Assembly: GCF_033958435.1 (NCBI RefSeq)
Contig: NC_134161.1
Location: 14,818,001 to 14,882,000 of the forward strand
Length of the DNA stretch: 64,000 nt
Source: Carettochelys insculpta
Taxonomy: Eukaryota > Chordata > Testudines > Carettochelyidae
Direction of reading: 5' to 3'
Numbering within the stretch: the stretch's first letter is position 1; each line of letters starts with the position of its first letter. Positions 22,784-33,084 of this stretch are shown in pieces. The notes under the pieces are model-generated. The model saw only the letters and a list, made by a program, of their open reading frames with translations, had not been told where the DNA came from and ran no database searches. The translations under genes were made by a program, and so were the position numbers.

Positions 22784-24668
22784 AGAATCATAGAAGAGTA
22801 GGACTGGAAGGGACCTCGAGAGGCCATCGAGTCCAGCCCCCGCCCTCATGGCAGGACCAAGCACTTTCTAGACCATCCCTGAAAGCCATCTATCTAACCT
22901 CTTCTTAAATATCTCCAGTGATGGAGATTCTACCACTTCCCTTGGCAATTCGTTCCAGTGTTTGATCACCCTGACAGTTAAGAACTTTTTCCTAATGTCC
23001 AACCTGAACGTCCCCTGCTGCAATTTAAGTCCATTGCCTCTTGTTCTATCCTCAGAGGCAAGGAAGAACAAGTTCCCTCCCTCTGCCTTATGACACCCTT
23101 TTAGATACCTGAAAACTGCTATCATGTCCCCCCTCAACCTTCTCTTTTCCAAACTAAACAAGCCCAATTCTTTCAGCCTTTCTTCATAGGTCATGTTCTC
23201 TAGACCTTTGATCATTCTCGTTGCTCTCCTCTGGACCCTCTCCAGTTTCTCCACATCCTTCCTGAACTGCGGTGCCCTGAACTGGACAATACTCCAGCTG
23301 AGGCTTAACCAGCACAGAGTAGAGCGGGAGAATGACTTCTCGTGTCTTGTTCACAACACACCTGTTAATGCATCCTAGAATCATGTTTGCTTTTTTTGCA
23401 ACAGCATCACACTGTTGACTGATATTTAGCTTGTGGTCCACTATAACCCCTAGATCCCTTTCTGCTGTACTCATTCCTAGGCAGTCCTTTCCCATTCTGT
23501 ATGTGTGACACTGATTGTTCCTTCCTAAGTGGAGCACTTTGCATTTGTCCTTATTAAACTTCATCCTGTTTACCTCAGCCCGTTTCTCCAGTTTATCCAG
23601 ATCCTTTTGAATTATGACCCTATCCTCCAAAGAAGTTGCAACCCCTCCCAGCTAGGTATCATCTGCAAACTTAATAAGTGTGCTTTCTATGTCAATATCT
23701 AAATCGTTAATGAAGATATTAAACAGAACCAGTCCTAAAACAGACCCCTGCGGAACCCCACTAGTTATACTTTTCCAGCAGGATTGAAAATCATTAATAA
23801 CTACTCCCTGGGTACAGTTATCCAGCCAGTTGTTCACCCACCTTATAGTAGCCCCATCTAAGTTGTATTTGCATAATTTATTGATAAGTATATTATGTGA
23901 GACCGTGTCAAATGCTTTACTGAAGTCTAGGTATACCATATCCACCGCTTCTCCCTTATCCACAAGGCTCGTTATTCTATCAAAGAAAGCTATTAGATTG
24001 GTTTGACATGATCTGTTTTTAACAAAACCATGCTGGCTGTTCCCTATCACTTTACCACCTTCCAAATGCTTGCAGATGATTTCTTTAATTACCTGCTCCA
24101 TTATCTTTCCTGGCACAGAAGTTAAGCTGACTGGCCTGTAGTTTCCTGGGTTATTCTTGTTCCCCTTTTTATAAATGGGTACTATATTTGCCCTTTTCCA
24201 GTCTTCTGGAATCTCTCCCATCTCCCACGATTTTCCAAAAATGATTGCTAAAGGCTCAGATACCTCTTCTATCAGCTCCTTGAAGATTCTAAGGATGCAT
24301 TTCATCAGGCCCTGGTGATTTGCAGACATCTAATTTTTCTAAGTAAATTTTAATTTGTTCTTTTGTTATTTCAACTTCTAAACCTACCCCTTTTTCACTA
24401 GCATTCTCTATGTCAGGCATTCCTTCAGATTTCTCAGTAAAGACCGAAGCAAAGAAATCATTAAACATCTCTGCCATTTCCAAATTCCCTGTTACTGTTT
24501 CTCCCTCCTCACTGACCAATGGCCCTACCCTCTCCTTGGTCTTCCTCTTGTTACCAATCTATTTGTAAAAAGCCGCCTTGTTTCCCTTTATGCTTGTAGC
24601 TAGTTTGAGCTCATTTTGTGCCTTAGCCTTTCTAATTTTGCTCCTGCATGCTCGTATGATGACTTTGA
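22784..24668 (-). mobile_element. CR1 LINE, 5'-truncated, 1.9 kb
   Basis: This minus-strand copy is the largest element here. Its 3' end is at 22784 (CTTCTATGATTCT tail). It runs through the 3' untranslated region and the C-terminal two thirds of ORF2 up to about 24668, where the CR1-like frame ends without an endonuclease domain. That is the 5' truncation expected from aborted target-primed reverse transcription. No duplication flanks it, which is normal for CR1. Confidence 0.92.
22868..24660 (-). pseudogene. CR1 ORF2 remnant: reverse transcriptase and C-terminus
   Basis: In CR1, ORF2 encodes the endonuclease and reverse transcriptase that copies the element at a nicked chromosomal site. 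This remnant starts within the linker before the transcriptase ([14 protein letters not shown] type). The transcriptase core lies at 23652-24329, with [20 protein letters not shown] (catalytic Asp), [10 protein letters not shown] and the FADDT active-site box. The C-terminal domain with [15 protein letters not shown] ends at 22868. Three lesions inactivate it: a stop near 24560 (K-stop-I), a stop just after FADDT near 23650, and a 2-bp deletion near 23285 that shifts the frame. The endonuclease is absent. It is a dead copy whose motifs are still clear, so it is not very old. Confidence 0.92.
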
Positions 24669-24870
24669 AAGTAGGCCAACCAAGCTTAGGCAGACACTAG
24701 AGACTACCCTCTCCCTTAGCCCAAGGACAGCAGGAAAAGAAGCCCCAACATGCAGGTATTATGATCCCATGCATATGACAGCTCTGGGCCTGAACTGCAA
24801 AGTTCAGCTCCACGCCTGACTCAGGGGTGCACGTTGCTCCCAAGCTCAGGTATGCCTGGATATAAAATGG

Positions 24871-24985
24871 TAAAATCACAGGACTGGAAGGGACCTCATA
24901 AGGTCTTCTGGTCCAGTCACCTGCACTCAAGGCAGCACTAGCTATAATCTATTCTAGAACATCCCTGATAGGTATTTCAGGCTCA
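24871..24985 (-). mobile_element. CR1 LINE 3'-end fragment
   Basis: The plus strand reads aatcacaggactggaaggga, then cctcataaggtcttctggtc, the reverse of the CR1 3' untranslated end. It is a second short copy about 200 bp upstream of the large one. Confidence 0.7.
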
Positions 24986-25151
24986 TATGTCGCAGGCCCA
25001 GCTGTCACTTATAGTAAAGTTAGGGTACATTAAAGGACATTATGTCTTTTGCTTGTACTGCACCAGTAGATGTTACAGCCCTCTCTCTCCTTGCTCCTTT
25101 TTATTTGTGTGATGATTCCTTTTATTTAGAGTCAGCCACCTAAGGTGTGAT

Positions 25152-25358
25152 CATTGTTCCCCCCTAAGCTGTGCACTTGTGCCACAGCTCAGGAGAGATT
25201 CGGAGGCTGCCCAGCTGCTTAGCGGAGCACTCACAGCCAGTTTTTGTGGCTACTGGTGGTGCACATTCACACATTCCTTGGTGCACATAGAAAAATATTA
25301 TTCTGCATGTGGGTGGAAAAAATCCACACATTGATGGAAAAGACTGGAGGGACCATTG
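25152..25358 (-). mobile_element. hAT-like MITE, CAGTGTTCC family, copy 2
   Basis: Inverted copy of the family at 31246-31443. Flanks are ggtgtgat (25144-25151) and gatgtgat (25359-25366), 7 of 8 matching. The outer bases are cattgttcccc and gggaccattg. It is 207 bp with no coding capacity. Confidence 0.75.
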
Positions 25359-25369
25359 GATGTGATCCA

Positions 25370-26525
25370 AAGCACTTTTAAATCAATGGAAAAACTACCC
25401 TGGGCTTCAGTGGAATTTGCATCAGGCCCTGAGGCTATAAAACTTGGCATATGGGAAACAAGAGCTCACCAAGCACCCTTCATCTAGAAGCGTGGGCCTG
25501 AACTGCAAAGACAAGTACATGGATTAGCCCTGCTACTCGTTGGAAAGAAGCCTTCTCTGTGGTGCAGCATGGCTGTTGCTCCAGGAAGCTGCCACAAAGA
25601 GCACAATCAGCGAGGGAGAGAAGGAGGGCATATCAGATCCATCGGAAAGTGGCGTGGGACTGAGGTTAGCTGAATGTGAGTTACCAGAGATGGAATTTGG
25701 CTGCAAACCTCAAGTCTTGCACAAAGTGCCATGGGAACTTTCACAACCACAAGTTGTCAGGCCCTGGGTTCTTGGTCTTTCACAAAAGACACCAGCTCTG
25801 TCCTAATATTTCAGTGAGCCATGTGGGCGGGAGTCAGCCCTATGACTCACACTAATGAAACCCTGTGCCACTTGTAGGGGGCCAACCAATGGGCAAGGTA
25901 GCCCATTCCCCTGAAAGGCGGCCAGCGAGGAAAACGGCCAGTTTCCACGTACATCAGCAGAAGGCTGGGGATTTGTTTTTCCCATCAGAGGCCCTTCCTA
26001 ATAAAATAAATGGCAGAACACAAGGGAAATATGTGCCAAAGGTTTAAAGAAAGAGAAGTAAATGGACCAGGTGGGATCCCCAAGGTAGCAGTGACTGTTT
26101 AGCAGGCAGCATATAAATTCCCCATCTGCGTATGGTGGGAGAGAGAGGGTTTTGATACCATGGCCTGAGTGCCTGCCTACCCTCTCACCATGGCTACCAC
26201 TCTCTGGGGCCAGACACAAATGGGTGAGGTGCGGTTCTCTTCCTCTTGGGGGATCAGGGCAGAACTCGGGGCTTTGGAGAGTAACTTAGATAACACTAAC
26301 TTAGGGCAAACTTGGCAGCCTCCTTTCTAGCCCCAGAATCTCCACAGTGCTGGGGGCTCTGGCCCACCCTACATCAGCCTTCAGCCAACTCCCTACGTCA
26401 AAGGGGGAGTCCTCAGTGGGTAGCCCCGTGCCTTCCAGCAGATAGTCCCCATTCCTGTGACGCCAGCTCCTTCACGTGGTACAAAGGGGCAGAAGCAGAG
26501 CTAAGGACCTCACTCAATAGTTATT
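25370..26525. other. No gene recognised
   Basis: This is unique-looking DNA with overlapping short frames (up to 88 codons) and no repeat ends. Confidence 0.4.
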
Positions 26526-26533
26526 TATTATGA

Positions 26534-26870
26534 CAGCTTGAACATCTCTAATCTGGCACCCTCAGGACCTGACCAGTGCTGGACAAGAGAATTTGCTGGA
26601 CCTTGGGAGGTCAATATTGTCTAGCAGCATTACCAACACTTTCAGTGCTTACTGGGCTCTGAGAAGACATTTCAGGGCAAATGACAGGTAGATGACAGAT
26701 AAATAACAGCACAGAACACTGAGAGCCAGGATTAGGGGCTGCAAACTAACTTATGAGACCACGGGAAGCTTGGCCACACCCATGATAAATGGCTGTCCTG
26801 CTAACTAAAATCATGCCAGATGACAGATGTTGATGGACAAGAGAGTTCTGGATTAAAGAGGTTCAACCTG
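26534..26870 (-). mobile_element. pogo/Tigger-like MITE, copy 3
   Basis: The reverse orientation of copies at 5581 and 16906. The right end gaggttcaacctg is followed by TA (26871-26872); the left end cagcttgaacatctctaatc has lost its TA to mutation. At 337 bp it is the longest of the three and keeps the internal block ggacctgaccagtgctgga. Confidence 0.75.
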
Positions 26871-26874
26871 TATT

Positions 26875-27435
26875 TCTATTCTGGTAGCACTTAGTGGCCT
26901 GGCACCGTAACAACCCATGATTAAAAGCTGCCCCCAAAATCTTACAATCTTAATATGATGTGACCCAAAAGGTGGCCACAACCAAAAATGTGGAATGAGC
27001 CCAAGGTAACAAGGAGTCAGCTGTGGCCCAGGAGAGAAGCAGCAGTCCCAGCCCACCATCAGCCTCGCCATGGTTAAGTCCTTTGGAGGTTGTCATGACA
27101 GGGCAAGAGCACGGTGACTTTGTTGATTTACAAACAGCTCCTCCCATGCCGGGGAGAAGCACTGGTTGGAGAGTTTGACCAACAGGCAAAGGGGGCAGGA
27201 TTGTTACTAGAGCTTCGCAACAGAACTTAATTTTCAGTGAAAAAGGAGCTGGACTGAAGCATTTTTTTTTTGTAGTGCAGCAAACCAAGAGGTGCCAGGG
27301 CTCAGCCCTGCCAAGCCCTGGCATGAGTTCAGCATTGCTTAGTGCTTGAAGCAATCCAATCCAGTGGATTTGGATCTACCCTGGCATTCAGGTGGGCCGA
27401 GGGCTACTCTCTGCTCCATTACCAAACTTGGATTA
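26875..27435. other. No gene recognised
   Basis: The longest frame (26950-27354 minus, 134 codons) has no motif. There is a T run at about 27264-27272. Confidence 0.4.
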
Positions 27436-27439
27436 GTTG

Positions 27440-27540
27440 TTTCTGCATTTCTAAAGAGGAGATATTGGTTATTTGCCTTACTTTATCTAGTGCTTTGAGA
27501 TCCACAGTTGGACAGCGCTATAAAAGAGTTCTCCGCTATT
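27440..27540 (+). repeat. MIR/CORE-type SINE, 3' part
   Basis: It carries tctagtgctttgagatccac, then cagcgctataaaagagtt, the plus-strand 3' end of the amniote MIR-type SINE. Confidence 0.5.
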
Positions 27541-27873
27541 AGGGAAAACCGGTGGTTTGCTGCTATTCACTCATGGCACACAACTGTATTCTAGTTACTG
27601 GTCTGTCCAGATGGGGGCTGCGGGACATGAAACACAGGCCAAAAATAACAGACCTTCACAGAGCACCAAACAGGGAGGAGAAAGAGCCCGGGGAAAAAAA
27701 AGATAAACAAGTGGAAAATTACAGGACGAGTGATGGCTGCAAAAAGAGAAACATTAACAAACCTTGGTAGTTTTCATTTACGTTGCTGCATTTGGCCAGT
27801 CTACTATAAATGTTTCCCTCCCCCTTTCCTCTCCTCATTTCAGTACTGCTTTCATCTCTGCCATTAACGTTAA

Positions 27874-27957
27874 TCTGAAGGAGTGGGTCTTACCCATGAA
27901 AGCTCATGGCTAATAAATTTGTTAGTCTTTAAGGTACTACAGGACTGATTGGTATTT
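27874..27957 (+). mobile_element. Penelope-like tail with hammerhead-like core
   Basis: It has CTGAAGG (27875-27881, one change from CTGANGA), stem II (TGGGT 27884-27888 with ACCCA 27892-27896), GAAA 27898-27901, stem III (27901-27903 with 27909-27911) and A27912 at the cleavage position. It then has the family tail ttgttagtctttaaggtac. This is the most complete core in the window. An extra base lies between the first box and stem II. Confidence 0.6.
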
Positions 27958-27973
27958 GTGAAGGGACAGACTC

Positions 27974-28261
27974 GGAGTTGGTCTATGCTAGGTAGGTAAG
28001 TAGATTGCAGATAGGCAATTCTAGCGATGGCAATTGTGTAGTTAACATTGACTTATCTGCAATCGATTTACCTGGTTATCCTCACTGAGGGGTGTCAACA
28101 GGAGAAACTCCCATTGACCTCCCTTGCGGTATTGAGGAGCACAGGGGTCGACTGCCAACCCCAGATCATTTGGTTTCATGTGTCTCTACCAAGCGCACAA
28201 AAGCAAAACCTGGAAGATGGACCCTGAATGGGTCAATCTCCCAATAAGTATGGGCAAGCCC
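27974..28261. mobile_element. PIF/Harbinger-like MITE
   Basis: The left end ggagttggtctatgctagg and right end atgggcaagccc are degraded GGG..GTCTACAC-type termini. The interior has atctgcaatcgatttacc, ccattgacctcc and ctgaatgggtcaatctcc, in the order seen in 41990-42275 and 52267-52558. Confidence 0.7.
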
Positions 28262-28404
28262 TAACACTCAGACTACCAAAGTTAAGGGCCTTTTACATTT
28301 GACTCTAATCTACTATACATGCCACCATGTCCTGCCCTCCTCAATTCAGTACTGCTTCCATCTCTGCCATCAAAGTTAAGGACCTTCTATATCTGATTCC
28401 CAGG

Positions 28405-29050
28405 TCAGTACCCTCACCAGTTGAGGGCTGCCTTTTTTACCGACTGTGACATTGGGCAGGCCAGGCTTAGCAGGCGCTGAGCGACACTTGATGTTGGCTG
28501 AGCGCTGTTATTTTTGGATTGCCTTACACATCCCCCGTATGGAAAGCTCTAGCTCCCGGGAGTCAGTAAAACACAAAGGAGAAAGGTTGTGACCTCATCA
28601 GGAGAATGGTAACTAAATTTTTCAGGGAGGAAAACCTTTACCAAGGCAGAGAAGCTTGTGATTAGGGGGCAGGGAGAATATTGAGAGGAGAGATGGGATT
28701 GAATGTGTCAACAACATTCATCGAAGGTCTGCTGACAGTTACAGTAGCATGGGAGGGGATACAGTTCCACTAGAACTTCATTAACAATCCATTCTTTAAT
28801 GTGGAAAAACAACAACAATGGGATTGGAGCTAAACCCTGATCCTCAGGCACTTTCAGCTTGGACGTGAAACAGGCAAGCAAGTAAAGATGCAGTAATTTT
28901 GCATTACTAATGCTTCATGGTCCAAATTTAGTCCAAAGAGCCCCTTTCTTTAGAGGCCCTTTGAAACCTTTCTTATCATGGAGAGGTAATATGGCTGGTT
29001 TAAGGTTTCCCTCAAAACTTTCTTTCCCAATGTTCAATTAGTGTTTTAAT
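28405..29050. other. No gene recognised
   Basis: This is unique-looking DNA between the direct repeats and an L3/CR1 copy. No frames of note. Confidence 0.4.
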
Positions 29051-29054
29051 AAAT

Positions 29055-29668
29055 TAGAGTGAGTGATCTGAGGAACAGATTCCTAAGAAAATGGCAGAAA
29101 AGGGTAACAGCATATGGAATGGCTGCCATATAAGAAGAGATGAACAAGACTGGGACTTCTCAGCTGGGAAAAGAGCTGACTAAGGGAGGAAGTGGTGGAG
29201 GTCTGTAGAATCCTGCCTCAAGGTGGAGAAAGTAAATAAGAAAGTGTTATTTACGCTTTCTCATAACACAAGAACTAGGGGTCACCAAATAAAATGGATA
29301 GGCAGCAGGTTTAAAACAAACAAAAGGAAGCATTCCTTCATACGGTGCACAGGCAACCAGTGGAACTCCTTGCCAGAGGATTTTATGAAGGACAGATCAC
29401 TAACGAGGTTAAAAAGAACTAAAGATGACTGCAGATAGATAGATAGTTAGATCCATCAATGGCTTAAAAGCCACAATGAGCAAGGAAGGTGTCCTTAGCC
29501 TCTGTTTGTCAGAAACTGGGAACGGGTGACAGGCGTAGATCACTTGACGATTCCCTGTTCTGGTCATTCCCTCTGAAGCACCTGACATTGGCCACTGTCA
29601 GAAGACAGGATGCTGGGCTAGACAGGCCTTTGGTCTGATGCAGTGCAACAGCTCTCATGTTCCTATGC
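29055..29668 (+). mobile_element. L3/CR1-type LINE, 3' portion
   Basis: This plus-strand copy covers the end of ORF2 and the 3' region. The frame at 29223-29438 keeps NTRTRG, the following K-R-K block and QWNSLPEDF, like the C-terminus of L3/CR1 ORF2. After a gataga repeat (29437-29449) the 3' region follows: cctctgtttgtcagaaactg, cactgtcagaagacaggatg and gggctagacaggcctttggt. It is 5'-truncated and inactive. Confidence 0.8.
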
Positions 29669-29669
29669 T

Positions 29670-30205
29670 TGGCACTGTTGAAAATCAGCCCCACTCTCTG
29701 ATAATATGATACCAAGTGGCCTGTACATCCTTTGCGTATAATGGCAATTGGCGATAGCTTTCATGATGCTGCCATTTTGATTTGCCACCTGGAAGAGTTC
29801 TGCATCTGAGGACCCCCTCAGACAGGCCAGGAGGCCGGCATGTTTGTTTTCAGCCACCGACGAATAGTAGCGTTGGGCAAACAATTCACAGTTAGCAGCA
29901 TGTCTGGCATGTTTACCTCTTTCTCCAGTTCGTGAATTACCCACAGACAGGCTCGTGCTCGAATGAACATGTGAGTGAGTCAGAATGGGCTGCACACATC
30001 CCACAAACACATTGCAGGCTGCAGGCTGTCAGCAAATGCTTCACGCTGGGCCTATCACCACTGCAGCCCAAGAAGAGCATACAGCTCAGTGGAGCTGTAC
30101 AGCTCAGGACTGGCTTCAGTTCACGCTTCCAGGGTAAGTGCCCAAGTGGCTAGCCTATGCCCCTGCTCATGCTGCTGGCACTGACTGTTCTTGTTACTTC
30201 AGCTA
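29670..30205. other. No gene recognised
   Basis: Frames of 60-115 codons overlap on both strands without motifs. Confidence 0.4.
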
Positions 30206-30214
30206 GCTTTGGTC

Positions 30215-30367
30215 CAACTGTTCCAAACTGAATACATTTTCTTATGTGCAGATTGCACCAACAATAGCAATATATGCTGCTGGCTGTGGGAGCTCTGTCA
30301 ATCAGCTGGGCAGCACCTCAGTCTCTTCTGGGTGGAGACCCAAGTGCCAAGCTTATAGGGAACACTG
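30215..30367 (+). mobile_element. hAT-like MITE fragment, CAGTGTTCC family
   Basis: The right half is good (gctgggcagcacctcagtct, then cttatagggaacactg ending at 30367). The left end is a mutated caactgttcc. No flanking duplication survives. Confidence 0.6.
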
Positions 30368-30444
30368 GTAAATTTACAAGTGTTGCAACCACAGCTCCCA
30401 ACTGCACAATGGACCGATCCTTAGAGGAAGACTTTTCAAATGAA

Positions 30445-31240
30445 AGTCACTCAGAGTCAGGTACTTAATTGCAATTAGCATCTTTGAAAATCCACCGATT
30501 GTGCTTTTGAAAATTGCCTCAGTGACTCAGGCACACAAACTGTTTTGATTGTCCTGCGCTCCTAACTCCCTTTTGAAAATCCCACCCTTGAGGCCTCCGA
30601 TTTATTCACTCGTTCTGATAACGTGCGAGGTGTCACTCACTTTAGTTTCAGTTCCTTGTTTGTTCTTTGACTTCCCTGTTGCTACTTATGTGATTGATTT
30701 AAAGAGGGGCTCCCAGATACATAATACGTGTAGATTCCCGAGCAAACGTGTCTTCGCAAGACCATTTCTGAAGCATCTCCTTTACAGGGACATTGTGAGA
30801 AAAGTAACCCTTCACATCCCTGATAGAATTCAAATAACAGATGGTGGCCAAGGAGCACAGACTTCAGTAAAGCTGTGGGTTTTATGCAAACATTCACAAA
30901 TACTTTCTTGCCATCTCATTATTCTTCTTACTATTTATGTATTCAGAGTGCTGGCCCAAATTTTACTACCCAAAAATAAATTTGTGATAGAAAAATGTTT
31001 AATTTTACTTGAAATTTTCCGGTTTTGATGAAAAAATTGAAGACTCAAGACTTTTTTTTTTCATTTTGAAAATTTTAATTGAACAAAATGAACAAATATT
31101 CATGGAAAAGTTTTGAAAAAGCAAGAAACAGAACAATTTTCACCCTCTAAGCTGCCAGTGAAAAATATAGGGAATTTTTGGAACAGATCTAATTACTGAA
31201 AATACTCATGGGTTTTTAAAGCATGATTCATATCATGGTC
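30445..31240. other. No gene recognised; old repeat debris
   Basis: The 30445-30560 part resembles the old repeat with gtgcttttgaaaattgcct motifs. A 159-codon frame at 30549-31028 starts in that repeat and runs into AT-rich DNA, so I do not call it a gene. 31030-31190 is very AT-rich. Confidence 0.4.
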
Positions 31241-31245
31241 TGGAG

Positions 31246-31443
31246 CAGTGTTCCCTCTAATTTTTTTCCATCCATGGGTAGAATAAATTTTGTTATGTGC
31301 ACCAAGGCATGTAGGGATGTGCACCACTGAGAGAAACACATGATACCCACTGTAGCTGACTGTGGGCATTCTGCTAATCAGTTGGGTAGCACCTGAATCT
31401 CTCTAGGGGAGCTACTGAAGTGCTCAGCTTACAGGGAACACTG
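31246..31443 (+). mobile_element. hAT-like MITE, CAGTGTTCC family, best copy
   Basis: The inverted termini cagtgttccctctaa and ttacagggaacactg differ at one base. Identical gtctggag lies at 31238-31245 and 31444-31451. The 198-bp interior has a gtgcaccaaggcatgt block and a gctaatcagttgggtagcac block shared with the other copies. The exact 8-bp duplication supports the hAT superfamily. Confidence 0.9.
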
Positions 31444-31519
31444 GTCTGGAGACTTTTCCTGATATTGAACCTATGTTTGCTTGTGTTAAGTTCAGCTAGT
31501 ACATTCTAATTTCACACAA

Positions 31520-32385
31520 TTCTCAAAATTCAGATGCCTAGATAAGGACATGGGAGACTTAAATCTAGGCACCCTCTTTTGAAAATCTTGGCCTTAGTTC
31601 GTAGCAACTTTGAATAAATAATTCCTCTCTCGCGTTCCTTCTGCATTTGCTTTTTGGTCTCCAAGGATGCCAATGCACCAAAACAGAATGGTCCCAGTTT
31701 CTGAGCTGTTTTTATAACCCCCATCTCTCAGAGGAGGTGGGTGACATCTCAGCAACCGATCAGCCATTCTTGAGTCACAGACACTTATTTCTGCAGCTCA
31801 GCTTCCTTTGAGAGGTTTGCACCTGTTTTCAGAATCCACCCAAATTTCAACATCCATAAGAGAGATGACAGGGCAGACAGCTACCATGTTGGTGAGATGC
31901 TATCACAGCTGCAACCTTAAAAAGAAAAGACAGTGACAATCATCCAGCCCTGCATTAGAGTTGATGCTCCTGAAGTTAAGGACGTCTCTGTTTTCAGTGG
32001 CTTTGGCAAGTTATTTATATATGTCTCTTCTGGCTGGAGCCCAGTGCAAGCAAGACTTTCTGCTACTAATTTAGAATCCCCATATTTAACAAGGAATACA
32101 ACACATCAATGCTTCCTGCATTATAAGATAAGGCCAAATTTGTGTACTATTGATATATCTTATCCTCTGGGGCATAGGTTTGCAAGCAGGGAGGAAATCG
32201 TCCCTTGCTCCATGCAACCCGACAACCGGATTCTACAGAAAGTCTAAGAAAATGTAGCTTCAAATCATGCAAACAACAGAGTTGAGAATGGGGATCCAAC
32301 CCACAACCTTTGGCACCAAAGTAGAGCAGCAGCTCCCTGAGCAGGGTGTCTGTAGCAGGCTATTTCAGCTACTGGAATCAGCTTT
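31520..32385. other. No gene recognised; SINE-like piece near 32.3 kb
   Basis: 31520-31595 is another degraded 'aggcacc' repeat. At 32280-32345 the minus strand carries a gctgctgctctac / gggttggatcccc pair resembling tRNA boxes, so probably a tRNA-derived relic. No gene is seen. Confidence 0.4.
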
Positions 32386-32390
32386 TAGAG

Positions 32391-32758
32391 CAGTGGTCAT
32401 CAACCAGTAGATGGGGAATTACTGGTGGATCCTGGAGCCTCTGAGCGGTTTGGTTGGGAGGATATCAGATGCTGGTACTTCAGCTGCCCACTCCCCACTG
32501 TTGTGCTTCTCCTGCCCTGTGCCTTGGAGCTGCTGTGGCAGGAAGCAGGGTGGTTGTCTCTGGTGGCCAGACTCTAGGAATCTTCTACAATGTTCAAAGC
32601 TTGGCTGGATCTCCTGGGCTTCAGTGAGTGTCCTGGTGGGCAGAGGAGGAGAGCAGGGAGTCCTCCTCTCCAGCTCCCACCTCAGCCCTGAGTCCCCCTG
32701 CCTGCTGCACCCCAAGTTCCTTATCTGCAGCCCACCCCCACGTCCTATACTCCTACAT
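32391..32758. mobile_element. Left part of a hAT-like element
   Basis: It starts cagtggtcatcaaccag, a hAT-type terminus, and runs into the element at 32759. A matching right end was not found, so its extent is uncertain. Confidence 0.35.
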
Positions 32759-33074
32759 CAGTGGTTCCCAACTTTTTCACTCATGCAAACCCCGAAGCAG
32801 CCCCCAAACCATTCGCAGTCCCCCATCAAAGCCACTTCTAGCTTCTATGTACTCTTAATTCAATGAAAAAAGAAACCACAGCATCGATTCTTGGACAGCA
32901 ACTCATAGCGTTATCGGAAGAGATTTAATTTATGATTGTAACTTTGCGATTTATTTAAAACTTCTTTTCTATGATAATTTTGTATTTATATCTTTTATTT
33001 TCTTTCCACAGATGCCCCTTGCAATACTCTTGCAGCCCCTGTGTGGTCTGCAGACCCCAAGCTGGGAATCATTC
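32759..33074 (+). mobile_element. hAT-like MITE
   Basis: It begins cagtggttcccaactttt and ends caagctgggaatcattc, an inverted pair with mutations. Flanks tcctacat (32751-32758) and ccctacac (33075-33082) agree at 6 of 8 positions. The AT-rich middle has no transposase. Confidence 0.7.
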
Positions 33075-33084
33075 CCCTACACAC

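Larger units (their letters stand above)
27833..28402. repeat. Direct repeat units around two element insertions
   Basis: The block at 27833-27873 (ctcatttcagtactgcttt...) recurs at 28343-28383 with few changes. A third partial unit sharing caaagttaagg and the following bases lies at 28275-28312. The Penelope-like tail and a Harbinger-like MITE sit between the first two, so an older tandem array was probably split by insertion. Confidence 0.5.

Noticed and set aside
30549..31028. 159-codon plus-strand frame with some hydrophobic stretches
   Set aside because: It begins in an old repeat and ends in AT-rich low-complexity DNA, so the hydrophobic runs reflect T-rich codons.
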